A stretch of DNA of 11,400 bases, from NCBI GenBank assembly GCA_040080145.1, contig JBEBJA010000001.1, forward strand, positions 1 to 11,400. The letters run 5' to 3'. Under the pieces are notes generated by a model that was given only the letters and a program-made list of their open reading frames with translations, was not told the origin of the DNA and made no database searches. Positions 1 through 8,036 of this stretch are shown in pieces. The first letter of the stretch is position 1, and each line of letters begins with the position of its first letter. The translations under genes were made by a program, and so were the position numbers. Origin of the DNA: JANXVY01 sp040080145. GTDB taxonomy: Bacteria > Pseudomonadota > Alphaproteobacteria > Rhizobiales > Hyphomicrobiaceae.

Positions 1-3000
1 GATTATGCGTTCCTCGATCTGGCGGCGGCGGGGTTTGATCTGTCGGATCGGGGCGTCAAGGGGCGGGTTGCGCCGGGGGCGCTGGATGCGTATCTGTTCA
101 GCGAGCGCGGTGTTTACCGGCCCGGCGAAGAGGTGCATCTGACGGGATTGGTGCGTGACAAGTCGAATGTTGCGGCGGGGCTGCCGGTGACGATGATCAT
201 CACGCGGCCCGATGGCGTCGAGCACAAGCGGCAGACGCTGGTCGATGGCGGCTTGGGCGGCCGGTCGATGTCGCTAGAACTTGGACGCGGGGTGATGACG
301 GGGACGTGGCGGGCGAAGCTGCATGCGGACCCGAAGGCCGAGGCGATTGCGCAGGTGTCGTTCCTGGTCGAGGACTTTGTGCCCGAGCGGATCGACATGA
401 CGCTGACGCCGGACGTGGCCAAGCTCACGATTGAAGAGCGGGCGACGATCAAGGCGGCGGGCAAATATCTGTATGGGCCGCCGGCGCAGAACCTGGCGCT
501 TGAGGGCGATATCGTCGTCAAGGTTGCCAAGGAGCAGCCGGGGTATGCGGGCTATAAGTTCGGGCTTGCGGATGAGAAGATCGAGCCGGTGCGTGCGCCG
601 CTTGAAGGGCTTGGCTCGACGGACGAAGCGGGCAAGGCTGAACTTGCAATTGCGCTGCCCGCTATCCCGAAGACGTCGCGGCCTTTGGAGGCCGAGGTTC
701 TCGTGCGGTTGCGCGAGCCGGGCGGGCGGACGATTGAGCGCAACGTGACGCTGCCGGTCGATACCAAGCAGGCGCGCGTCGGGATTAAGCCGTTGTTTGG
801 CAGCCAGGGCGTGACCGAGGGCGACGCGGCGGCATTCGAGGTGATCGTGCTGGATGCGACGGGCAAGCGCGCCGATGCCAAGGGCTTGCGGTGGACGCTG
901 TCGCGGGTCGATCAGAACTGGCAGTGGTATATGCGCGACGGCAACTGGGGGTATGAAGCGGCCTCCACGTCACGCAAGATAGACAGCGGGACGATTGATG
1001 CGTCGACCGAGGCGGTGGCTAAGCTGGCGGTGACGCAGGGGTGGGGGCGCTACCGGCTCGAAGTGTCGGACGACAAGCTCGGGACGGTGACGAGCGTCAC
1101 GTTCAATTCAGGTTGGGTGTCGAATGGCGAGGTGGCCGACAGCCCCGAGGTGCTGGAAACGGCGCTCGATAAGGCGAGTTACAAGCCGGGAGAGACGGCC
1201 AAGCTGCGCATTGCGTCCAAGCATGGCGGCAGGGCGCTGGTGTCTGTGTTGAGCAACGGGCTGCTGTCGTCGCAGGAGGTCGAGATTGCAAAGGGTGGCG
1301 GGGAAGTGGCGATCCCAGTGTCGAAGGACTGGGGGCCGGGCGCTTATGCGACGGCGATCTTGTATCGCTCGATGGACGAGGCGGCGAAACGGATGCCGAC
1401 GCGGGCGATAGGGGTCAAGTGGCTTGCCATAGACAAGTCGGCGGACACGCTCAAGGTCGCAATTGCATCGGAAGCCAAGGTGAAGTCGGGTGCGACGCTG
1501 AAGGTGCCGATGAAGATTTCCGGGTTGGCGCCGGGCGAAGAAGCGCGCGTGACGGTGGCGGCGGTCGATGTCGGGATTTTGAACCTGACGAAGTACACGT
1601 CGCCCAATCCGGAAGGCTGGTTTTATGCGCAGCGCAAGCTTGGGATCGACATTCACGATTACTATGGCCGCTTGATCGACGGCATGCGGGCGGATCGCGG
1701 CAAGTTGCGGTCGGGCGGCGACAGCGTGGGCGGGATGGCGATGACGGCGGCACCGCCATCTGTCGAGACGATCCTGGCGCGGTATTCGGGCATCGTGGTC
1801 GTCGACAAGGACGGAAATGCGGAGGCCGAGTTCGCGCTGCCGGACTTCAACGGCACGGTCAAGCTGATGGCGGTGGCCTGGTCGAAGGACAAGGTCGGGC
1901 ATGGCGAGAACCAGGTTGTGGTGCGCGATCCGGTGGCGCTGACGGTATCCGCGCCGCGGTTCCTGACGCTGGGCGATGAAGCCAACGTCGATATCGCGTT
2001 GCATAACGTGGAAGGGGCTGCCGGGAATTATGCCGTGCGGGCAATTCGGGCGACGGACAACGAGGGCAAGGGCGATGCCGGCAAGCCGGTCGCCCTAGCG
2101 GCGGGCGAACGTAAATCTGTGGGCGTGTTGCTGAAGCCGACCGATGTCGGGTCGCTCGTTTACAACATCACGGTCGATGGGCCGCTGACGTCGGGCGGCG
2201 AGCCGATCAAAGTGAAGCGTCAATTGACGTTCAACGTGCTGCCGCCAGCGGGCGATATCCGGCGGACCACGGTAACGTCGCTGGCGGCGGGCGGTACGAT
2301 CACGCTGTCAGGTGATCTGACGCATGATCTCATTGCAAGCCGGACGAAGATCAATCTGTCGGTTGGGCCGCAGGCAACGCTCGATGTGCCTGGATTGCTG
2401 ACGGCGCTGGACCGGTATCCATACGGGTGCGCGGAGCAGACGACATCGCGTGCGCTGCCGCTGTTGTATGCCAACAACGTCGCAGCGACGCTTGGGATGG
2501 CGACGGATGCAAAGCTGCGCGCCCGGGTGCAGGGCGCCATCGAGCGGGTGCTCGAGATGCAGGACAGCACGGGCGCGTTCGGGCTCTGGGGTCCAAACAA
2601 TTCCGATCTGTGGCTGACGTCGTATGTGACGGACTTCCTGACGCGCGCGAAGGAGCAGGGTTATAACGTCAGCCCGCGCGCGTTTGGCCAGGCACTCGAT
2701 AAGCTGCAGAACTATGTGGCGTATGCCAAAGACACCGCGTCGACGTCGGAAAACCGGGCGTATGCGATGTACGTGCTGGCGCGAAACGGGCGGGCTCCGA
2801 TTGGGGAGTTGCGCTATTACGCGGACACGAAGCTCGATACGTTCACATCGCCGCTGGCGAAGGCGCAGATCGGTGCGGCGTTGTCGATGATGGGTGACAA
2901 GGAGCGGGCGGAGAAGACGTTCGCCGATGCACTCTCGATGCTCGACGTGAAGACAAAGGGCGTTCCGCTGGCGCGGTTGGATTTCGGGTCGAGCCTGCGC

Positions 3001-3906
3001 GATACGGCGGCGTATGTGACGCTGGCGTCGGAGACAGGTGTTTCGAAGGCCGAGGCGGCCAAGCTCGTCAACGTCATTGCAAAGGGTTATGCGGCGCGGA
3101 CATACACCTCGACGCAGGAACAGGCGTGGATGTTGCTTGCCGCGAATGCGCTGGGCGATACGGCAAAGTCGCTGGCGCTGAGCGTCAATGGCAAGGCGCG
3201 GGTGGGCAGTCTGGTTGGGCAGTATTCGCCGGGCGATCTGACCAAAGAGGGCGGCGTCACGATTACCAACAACAGCGATGCGCCAACGGACGTGGTGATC
3301 TCGGTGACGGGTGCTGCGTTGACGCCGGAGCCTGCGATCTCCAAGGGCTTCAAGATCGAGCGGACGTACTACACACTCGATGGCAAGAAGGTGGATATGG
3401 CGAGCACGACGGGCGGGTTGTCGTCCGTTAAGCAGAATGACCGGTTTGTGGCGGTGGTGACGATTGAAGCCAAGGATGAAGGTGGCCGGGTGCTGCTGGT
3501 GGACCGTTTGCCGGCAGGCTTTGAGATCGAAAATCCGCACCTCGTCGATGGCGGCGACACCAAGGGCATCGCGTGGCTGAAGGGTATGACGAAGCCTGAA
3601 CATGCCGAGTTCCGCGACGACCGGTTTGTGGCGGCGTTCAATTTCTTCGGCAAGCGGACGGGTACGCGCGGCGCGCCGGTCGAAGGTGTCGATGCCGAGG
3701 ACGGCGATGAGGCGGAGGGCGATACGGCGGCGACGGATACGGCCAAGAAGCCATCGGGTCCGATCACGACGGCAAGCGTTGCCTACATCGTGCGGGCGGT
3801 GACGCCGGGGAGTTACGTGCATCCGGCGGCAACCGTTGAGGATATGTACCGGCCCGAGCGTCATGCACGGACGGCGGCGGGTAAGCTGACTGTGGCGGGT
3901 AAGTGA
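1..3906 (+). CDS. yfhM: Alpha-2-macroglobulin family protein (YfhM-like), 5' end outside window
   Basis: The reading frame is open from base 1 to TGA at 3904, giving about 1301 residues. E. coli YfhM has about 1650, so roughly 350 N-terminal residues, including the signal or lipobox region, lie upstream. Visible parts in order: a macroglobulin strand motif GVYRPGE (nt 109-129); a Gly/Ala-rich, probably flexible bait-like stretch (about 1690-1790); the LPDFNG and SAPRFL signatures of the central A2M domain (about 1837-1965); the thioester motif CAEQ with Cys at 2428-2430 and Gln at 2437-2439; an alpha-helical thioester domain; and a C-terminal receptor-binding-like domain ending in a PGSYVHPA...MYRPE pattern. 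Family knowledge: such proteins sit in the periplasm, trap proteases that cleave the bait, and bind them covalently through the Cys-Gln thioester. The directly following pbpC supports this reading. An acidic low-complexity insert (3691-3738) precedes the last domain. The symbol is by analogy to the thioester-bearing E. coli paralogue. Confidence 0.95.
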   Translation, partial: DYAFLDLAAAGFDLSDRGVKGRVAPGALDAYLFSERGVYRPGEEVHLTGLVRDKSNVAAGLPVTMIITRPDGVEHKRQTLVDGGLGGRSMSLELGRGVMTGTWRAKLHADPKAEAIAQVSFLVEDFVPERIDMTLTPDVAKLTIEERATIKAAGKYLYGPPAQNLALEGDIVVKVAKEQPGYAGYKFGLADEKIEPVRAPLEGLGSTDEAGKAELAIALPAIPKTSRPLEAEVLVRLREPGGRTIERNVTLPVDTKQARVGIKPLFGSQGVTEGDAAAFEVIVLDATGKRADAKGLRWTLSRVDQNWQWYMRDGNWGYEAASTSRKIDSGTIDASTEAVAKLAVTQGWGRYRLEVSDDKLGTVTSVTFNSGWVSNGEVADSPEVLETALDKASYKPGETAKLRIASKHGGRALVSVLSNGLLSSQEVEIAKGGGEVAIPVSKDWGPGAYATAILYRSMDEAAKRMPTRAIGVKWLAIDKSADTLKVAIASEAKVKSGATLKVPMKISGLAPGEEARVTVAAVDVGILNLTKYTSPNPEGWFYAQRKLGIDIHDYYGRLIDGMRADRGKLRSGGDSVGGMAMTAAPPSVETILARYSGIVVVDKDGNAEAEFALPDFNGTVKLMAVAWSKDKVGHGENQVVVRDPVALTVSAPRFLTLGDEANVDIALHNVEGAAGNYAVRAIRATDNEGKGDAGKPVALAAGERKSVGVLLKPTDVGSLVYNITVDGPLTSGGEPIKVKRQLTFNVLPPAGDIRRTTVTSLAAGGTITLSGDLTHDLIASRTKINLSVGPQATLDVPGLLTALDRYPYGCAEQTTSRALPLLYANNVAATLGMATDAKLRARVQGAIERVLEMQDSTGAFGLWGPNNSDLWLTSYVTDFLTRAKEQGYNVSPRAFGQALDKLQNYVAYAKDTASTSENRAYAMYVLARNGRAPIGELRYYADTKLDTFTSPLAKAQIGAALSMMGDKERAEKTFADALSMLDVKTKGVPLARLDFGSSLRDTAAYVTLASETGVSKAEAAKLVNVIAKGYAARTYTSTQEQAWMLLAANALGDTAKSLALSVNGKARVGSLVGQYSPGDLTKEGGVTITNNSDAPTDVVISVTGAALTPEPAISKGFKIERTYYTLDGKKVDMASTTGGLSSVKQNDRFVAVVTIEAKDEGGRVLLVDRLPAGFEIENPHLVDGGDTKGIAWLKGMTKPEHAEFRDDRFVAAFNFFGKRTGTRGAPVEGVDAEDGDEAEGDTAATDTAKKPSGPITTASVAYIVRAVTPGSYVHPAATVEDMYRPERHARTAAGKLTVAGK

Positions 3907-3913
3907 GGGTGTG

Positions 3914-6163
3914 ATGGCTCACTCAGACGAAGGCGCTTCCCTTGCCGCCGCCCCTCACGCTTCCTTTGCAGCCGCCCCTCACGCCCGCCTTCGCGGGGGC
4001 AGGCTCCCAACCCTCCCCGTAAGGACAGGGAGAGGGGACAAGTGGCGCTCGACCGTACTGGCTGGGTTCGTTGCTACGCTTGGTGTTGCCGCGTCTTCGC
4101 TCGTCGCGTTGCATGTTGCGGTGATGGCGGCGACGCCGTTGCAGCTTGATGATGTGGCGGAGGTTTCGGTCAGTGTGGTGGACCGGGAGGACCGGTTGCT
4201 GCGGGCGTTCACGACAGCGTCGGGGCACTGGCGGCTGCCGGTTGCGCCGGGTGAGGTCGATGCGCGGTATCTGGCGATGCTGACGGCGTTCGAGGACCGG
4301 CGGTTTTATGGCCATGGGGGCGTTGATCTTAAAGCGTTCGCGCGGGCGAGTTGGCAGATGGTGCGGCACCGGCGGCTCGTCTCCGGCGGGTCGACGCTGA
4401 CGATGCAGACGGCACGGCTGATCGAGGGGCCGGAGAAGAAGTCGGGCGCGGTCAAGCTCAAGCAGATCGTGCGGGCGCTGCAATTGGAGCGGCAGCTCAG
4501 CAAGGCTGAGATCCTTAGTCTGTATCTGCGGCTTGCGCCGTTTGGCGGGAACATGGAGGGCGTGCGGGCGGCGTCGATTGCGTACCTTGGCAAGGAACCT
4601 AAGCGGCTGTCGGTGGGCGAGGCGGCATTGCTGGTCGCACTTCCGCAGAGTCCCGAGGGGCGGCGGCCCGACCGGTTTCCGGATGCGGCGAAGCGGGCGC
4701 GTGATCGGGTGCTGGCGACGGCGCTTTCCGCAGGGGTGATCAACACGGCGGAATATACGCGGGCGGTGGTTGAAGTGGTGCCGCGGGTGCGGAAGGATTT
4801 TCCAAAGCTGGCGCCGCATCTGGCGGAAGCGGAGCGCGCGCGGGCGCCGCTGGCAGCGGTGCATCAAACGACGCTGGACCGGGACCTGCAGCGGTCGGTC
4901 GAGGCGCTGGCGCGGGAGCACACGAAGGCGCTGGGCGAGAAGTTGTCGGCAGCAGTTCTGGTCATTGATCACAAGAGTGGCGAGGTTTTGGCGCATGTGG
5001 GGTCGGCTGGGTATCTCGACGATGCGCGGTTTGGGGCCATCGACATGGTCAATGCGGTGCGCTCTCCGGGGTCGACGCTAAAGCCGATCATCTTTGGGTT
5101 GGGATTTGAGGCGGGCCTAGCGCATCCCGAGACGTTGATCGAGGACAGGCCCGTGCGGTTTGGGACCTACAGCCCGAAGAACTTCGACGAGGAGTTTCAT
5201 GGCACAGTGACGGTGCGCGAGGCGTTGTCTCAGTCGCTGAACATTCCGGCGGTGAAGATGTTGAACGCGGTTGGACCGGGGAAGTTGGTCGGCAGGTTCA
5301 AGCGTTTTGGCATTCAACCGGTTCTTCCTGCGAAGACGGAGCCGACGATTGCGATTGCGCTGGGCGGGATCGGTCTGACGCTGCACGATCTGACAACGAT
5401 GTATGCGAGCCTGGCGCGCGGCGGGGAGCCGGTCAGTGTTACGCATCTGCGGCGCGCAAAAGCGGACGGGCTTGCGATTGGGCCGGAGAGTGCGAAGGTG
5501 GTCCAGGCGTCGGTGGCGCGGCGGCGGCTGTTGTCGCCGGTGGCAGCTTGGTATGTGACCGACATTTTGAAGGATGCGCCGCCGCCGGTGAGCGCACGGG
5601 GCGGGCGGATCGCTTACAAGACCGGGACGTCGTACGGCTACCGGGACGCGTATGCAATCGGCTACGACGGGACGCATACGATTGCGGTTTGGGTCGGGCG
5701 GCCTGATAGTGCGGCAACCGCTGGGCTGACCGGGCGGACGGCGGCGGCACCGTTGCTGTTTGATGCGTTCGCGCGGCTGGGTGCGAACCGGACGGCGCTG
5801 GCTGGCGCGCCTGCGGGTGCCGTGATGGCGACGGGCGCGAACCTGCCGCCGCCGCTGAAGCGGTTCCGTGAGGCCGGTGATGAGACGTTGGTGGCGGGGG
5901 CGGCGTTCCTGGAGCCCGCACCGGCGATTGCGTTTCCGCCCGACAGGAGCGATGTCGAACTCGATGGTGACGCTGGTGAAGCAGTGGTCGTGAAGGCCGA
6001 GGGCGGGGCGTTGCCGCTGACGTGGCTGGTGGATGGCGAGCCAATTGCGTCGGAGCCGTTCCGGCGGGATGCGTCTTGGGTGCCGGCGGGTAAGGGCTTC
6101 GTCAAGTTGTCGGTGATCGACGCCAAGGGGAAGGTGGACAGGGTGACTGTCAGAGTCCGGTAA
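3914..6163 (+). CDS. pbpC: Penicillin-binding protein 1C, bifunctional glycosyltransferase/transpeptidase
   Basis: This inner-membrane enzyme has a periplasmic body that polymerises glycan strands from lipid II and cross-links peptides. Numbered from ATG 3914 (749 aa): a cytoplasmic tail 1-43; a membrane segment about 46-73; a family-51 glycosyltransferase domain with catalytic Glu127 in EDRRFYGHGGVD, then GGSTLTMQ and an APFGGN block; a transpeptidase domain with nucleophile Ser387 in STLK (387-390), SLN (441-443) and KTGT (569-572); and a C-terminal PBP1C domain (about 670-749). GTG at 3911 is an alternative start. ATG 3914 is preferred because GAGG (3905-3908) lies 5 nt upstream. No later start keeps the membrane segment. 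The start is 7 nt after the A2M stop, so the two genes are surely co-transcribed and probably translationally coupled. Oddity: the tail is encoded by a tandem duplication and a palindromic repeat (see those entries). Confidence 0.96.
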   Translation: MAHSDEGASLAAAPHASFAAAPHARLRGGRLPTLPVRTGRGDKWRSTVLAGFVATLGVAASSLVALHVAVMAATPLQLDDVAEVSVSVVDREDRLLRAFTTASGHWRLPVAPGEVDARYLAMLTAFEDRRFYGHGGVDLKAFARASWQMVRHRRLVSGGSTLTMQTARLIEGPEKKSGAVKLKQIVRALQLERQLSKAEILSLYLRLAPFGGNMEGVRAASIAYLGKEPKRLSVGEAALLVALPQSPEGRRPDRFPDAAKRARDRVLATALSAGVINTAEYTRAVVEVVPRVRKDFPKLAPHLAEAERARAPLAAVHQTTLDRDLQRSVEALAREHTKALGEKLSAAVLVIDHKSGEVLAHVGSAGYLDDARFGAIDMVNAVRSPGSTLKPIIFGLGFEAGLAHPETLIEDRPVRFGTYSPKNFDEEFHGTVTVREALSQSLNIPAVKMLNAVGPGKLVGRFKRFGIQPVLPAKTEPTIAIALGGIGLTLHDLTTMYASLARGGEPVSVTHLRRAKADGLAIGPESAKVVQASVARRRLLSPVAAWYVTDILKDAPPPVSARGGRIAYKTGTSYGYRDAYAIGYDGTHTIAVWVGRPDSAATAGLTGRTAAAPLLFDAFARLGANRTALAGAPAGAVMATGANLPPPLKRFREAGDETLVAGAAFLEPAPAIAFPPDRSDVELDGDAGEAVVVKAEGGALPLTWLVDGEPIASEPFRRDASWVPAGKGFVKLSVIDAKGKVDRVTVRVR
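3935..3982 (+). repeat. 24-bp tandem duplication inside the pbpC 5' end
   Basis: Two adjacent 24-bp units, 3935-3958 and 3959-3982, match at 22 of 24 positions. They encode ASLAAAPH and ASFAAAPH in the cytoplasmic tail of PbpC. The unit is a multiple of three, so the frame is kept. It abuts the palindromic element that follows. Confidence 0.85.
3977..4037 (+). repeat. Palindromic intergenic-type repeat translated in frame as the PbpC N-terminal tail
   Basis: The stretch holds a CCTCAC lead-in, a small hairpin CCCGC-CTTC-GCGGG (3984-3997), and a second imperfect hairpin formed by CCCTCCCC (4011-4018) and GGGAGAGGG (4028-4036) around GTAAGGACA. The same order of modules (cccctca, a short hairpin with a TTCG-type loop, then a CTCCCC/GGGGAG hairpin) appears in the reverse complement of the repeat at the right end of this window. 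This resembles short palindromic repeats that normally lie between genes in Hyphomicrobiales, but here it is read through in frame. Family membership is inferred from layout, not from an alignment. Confidence 0.55.
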
Positions 6164-6266
6164 TACAGCGGCAATGGGACTGTCACAATAGACCGGTACT
6201 AGGGGGATTAGACCCTCGGTGGCGTGCCTTGCCATCGGGTGCCATGTGCCCAGGACCAGGACCGAT

Positions 6267-6845
6267 ATGCGCCTTTCCCAGATTAGCTATTATGCCGACT
6301 TCGCCATTTGTTTTGCACTCGTTGCGTTCATGGGGGGCTGCGCCGCGATGCTGCCGTCGTGGCTCCAGCGGGCGGAGTGGGTTTTCTATCTCGGTGCGGG
6401 CGCGGTCGCATGGACGTTTGTGGAATATCTCGTTCACCGCTGGCTCTATCACCACGTGCCGTACTTCAAGACAATTCATGAGATGCATCATGCAGAGCCG
6501 GAGGCCTTGATCGGTGCGCCGCCCGTGATCGGGGTGGTACTGGTATTCTCGATGTTTTATGTGCCGGTGTTTCCGTTTAATCCGATAGCGGCCAGCGGGG
6601 TGGCAGCTGGAGCGCTCATTGGATACACCGGGTATATGCTGGTGCATCATGCGGCGCATTTCTGGAGCGTGCCGCAAGGGACTTGGCTCTATGAAGCACG
6701 GCGGCATCACGCGCTGCATCACTTCCATTCGGAAGAATGCAATTTCGGGATTATTACGTCATTTTGGGATCACATGTTTGGGACGGCGGTGGTGTCGTCG
6801 CGACGGGTGCAGGGCAAGGACCGAGTGACGGTCAGAGCGCGATAA
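6267..6845 (+). CDS. Fatty acid hydroxylase / sterol desaturase family membrane protein
   Basis: The 192-residue protein carries the histidine clusters of the membrane di-iron hydroxylase superfamily: H57-x4-H62 (in HRWLYH), H71-x2-HH75 (HEMHH), H127-x3-H131, HH148-x2-HH152-x-H154 and a late H169. These ligate two irons and use O2 to hydroxylate or desaturate a lipid. Hydrophobic spans are near residues 12-30, 38-55, 86-104 and 107-126, so it is an inner-membrane protein with the His boxes on the cytoplasmic side. The substrate cannot be told from sequence; carotenoid, sterol or fatty acyl chains are all possible. The ATG at 6267 is chosen over GTG 6219 because AGGA (6258-6261) lies 5 nt upstream. 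The gene follows pbpC by 103 nt and is followed by a terminator-like repeat, so it may have its own promoter or end the A2M-pbpC operon. Its last residues (DRVTVRAR) resemble the PbpC end (DRVTVRVR). Confidence 0.88.
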   Translation: MRLSQISYYADFAICFALVAFMGGCAAMLPSWLQRAEWVFYLGAGAVAWTFVEYLVHRWLYHHVPYFKTIHEMHHAEPEALIGAPPVIGVVLVFSMFYVPVFPFNPIAASGVAAGALIGYTGYMLVHHAAHFWSVPQGTWLYEARRHHALHHFHSEECNFGIITSFWDHMFGTAVVSSRRVQGKDRVTVRAR

Positions 6846-6862
6846 TCCAGTTGGATGTCGGG

Positions 6863-6943
6863 TCGCTGCGCGATAAGGGCTATCGCCCTTAACCCATTCG
6901 AGGGGGTGACCCCTCGAACTCCCCTTTTTTTGGACTTAAGACA
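6863..6943 (+). repeat. Dispersed ~80-nt double-hairpin repeat, copy 1
   Basis: The element begins TCGCTGCGCGATAAGGGC and ends near ACTTAAGACA. It matches copy 2 (10065-10146) with about four substitutions and three single-base indels. It contains two strong hairpins and a T run, and lies between the convergent hydroxylase and mipA-like genes. In this copy the tail reads AAGACA and has no Shine-Dalgarno core. Confidence 0.85.
6875..6931 (+). terminator. Probable intrinsic terminator (two hairpins plus T7)
   Basis: Hairpin 1 pairs AAGGGC (6875-6880) with GCCCTT (6885-6890). Hairpin 2 pairs TTCGAGGGG (6897-6905) with CCCCTCGAA (6910-6918), a 9-bp stem with a 4-nt loop. T7 follows at 6925-6931 after a short CTCCCC spacer. 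The position, 30 nt past the hydroxylase stop codon, suits termination of that gene. The spacer between stem and T run is longer than in a textbook terminator, so efficiency is uncertain. Confidence 0.65.
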
Positions 6944-6997
6944 GTGCTCCTGATGGCAGCATGAATGGAATTCAGCGGTATAGGGATGCCGCGCCAG

Positions 6998-7855
6998 TTA
7001 CCAGGGAGCGCCGAAGCTATATTTCAGTCCGAGGCCGACGGTGACTTGATCGGGGGAGCCGCGGTCGGTGATTAAGGGGCTGTCGCCCGCAGAACCCGTT
7101 AAGTGCTGGTATTCGATATAGCCGATTGTCGTGATGTTGCTCGTCAGTTCGTAGCGGGCGCTTACGCCTGCGCCAAATGAGCGGACGCCTGCGTCGGCCT
7201 TATACTGGGCAAGGCCGGAGGTTACGGCCTGGGCGGCGTTGATTGAATAGTAGCTGTCCATGAAGCTTTCGTCGGCAATGGACAGGCGGGGGCCAGCTGT
7301 GAGGGTCCAGCGCTCGATTGGGTGAAGCACGACATCTGCGGAGAGGTCGGCGATCAGGCCGTCCGCGCCGAAAAGGGCGCTGCGCACTTCGGCGCGCGTG
7401 CGGAGGGATTGAGACGGCCAGTATTCAGCGAAGGCACCGGCTTCAATGGAGACGTCGACCGAGCCGACTTCCTTGAAGCCACGCGGACGGACATCGTTCG
7501 TGTCGCGCTGGAAACGGAGATTTCCGACGACGCCGAGACGATAGTTGTCGCCTTGAAACAGGGAAAAATCAAGACCGTCGTTAGGTAGGTCAAGCCAGAC
7601 GCGGTCACCTGCTTTGTGCCAGCCGAAGCTGGGGCGGAACGAGGCTTCGTACGACTTTGAGCCTTCGAATTCCGGTGAAATGACGCCATAGCCGCCGATG
7701 GTGATGATAGTGCCCGCGGGGGCGTCACCGGCTGTTGCCGGTGGGGCGCCGATGGCTGGGACAAGGACGGCGCAACCGGCGGCAACGATGCACGTGCGTG
7801 CCGCGTGACGGCTCGTCTGGCTGATGGTCTGAATCACGTTGTGCATTCCCGCCAT
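6998..7855 (-). CDS. MipA/OmpV family outer-membrane protein
   Basis: The 285-residue protein starts at ATG 7855 (MAGMHNV...). A signal peptide covers about residues 19-42, with likely cleavage after ATA (40-42). The mature part shows the family opening, a Gly-rich strand followed by PEFEGSKSY (61-69), then alternating hydrophobic/aromatic beta strands, and ends on a GLGLKYSF strand plus GAPW. The length fits the family (about 250-290). MipA of E. coli is an MltA-interacting scaffold; OmpV-type members are beta-barrels of the outer membrane. The exact role here is not known. The frame stays open upstream to 8020, but that 55-residue extension is not signal-like and overlaps the divergent gene's leader, so it is left out. 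ATG 7846 is an alternative start. No good Shine-Dalgarno site was seen before either start. The gene converges on the hydroxylase and diverges from the esterase. Confidence 0.85.
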   Translation of the reverse strand: MAGMHNVIQTISQTSRHAARTCIVAAGCAVLVPAIGAPPATAGDAPAGTIITIGGYGVISPEFEGSKSYEASFRPSFGWHKAGDRVWLDLPNDGLDFSLFQGDNYRLGVVGNLRFQRDTNDVRPRGFKEVGSVDVSIEAGAFAEYWPSQSLRTRAEVRSALFGADGLIADLSADVVLHPIERWTLTAGPRLSIADESFMDSYYSINAAQAVTSGLAQYKADAGVRSFGAGVSARYELTSNITTIGYIEYQHLTGSAGDSPLITDRGSPDQVTVGLGLKYSFGAPW

Positions 7856-7876
7856 TGATCGAATCTCAGTGCTGTA

Positions 7877-7905
7877 GTGGTACTGGGGGTTCGCGGGGCT
7901 GACAA
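7877..7905 (-). promoter_or_regulatory. Possible sigma-70-type promoter for the mipA-like gene
   Basis: On the minus strand, TTGTCA (7905-7900) and TACCAC (7882-7877) are separated by 17 nt. The -35 is a 5/6 match to TTGACA; the -10 is only 3/6. It would give a leader of about 15 nt to ATG 7855. This is a pattern match only. Confidence 0.3.
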
Positions 7906-8018
7906 GGCACGCGCTTGGCAAGGGCGTGCGATGGCGCGCGAAAGCGGAAGGTTTTGTGCCAATTGGGCAACATATTCCTATGCGTGCGTTGGACCCTGTA
8001 GTTTGCTGCAGGTGCGAC

Positions 8019-8036
8019 ACGAACGGCGGCGTTCGT
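8019..8036. promoter_or_regulatory. Perfect 7-bp inverted repeat in the mipA-like/esterase divergent region
   Basis: ACGAACG (8019-8025) and CGTTCGT (8030-8036) flank the loop GCGG. The site lies 56 nt upstream of the esterase start. It could be an operator for a dimeric regulator or a leader hairpin; nothing else in the sequence decides between them. Confidence 0.35.

Noticed and set aside
2308..3864. Long minus-strand open frame (518 codons) opposite the A2M gene
   Set aside because: It is rich in Arg/His/Gln with no recognisable domain, and lies wholly opposite a gene with clear motifs. High-G+C DNA gives such mirror frames.
3923..4996. Minus-strand open frame opposite the 5' half of pbpC
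   Set aside because: Arg-rich composition, no motifs, fully antisense to the glycosyltransferase domain.
5117..6235. Minus-strand open frame (372 codons) opposite the 3' half of pbpC
   Set aside because: Same reasons: low-complexity Arg/Pro content and complete overlap with a recognised gene.
6863..6943. Riboswitch
   Set aside because: The folded region is two simple hairpins with no conserved aptamer core that I recognise, and copy 1 sits downstream of a gene, not in a leader.
7856..8020. N-terminal extension of the mipA-like gene to ATG 8020
   Set aside because: The 55 extra residues put the signal peptide deep inside the protein and overlap the esterase leader; ATG 7855 gives a normal secreted protein.
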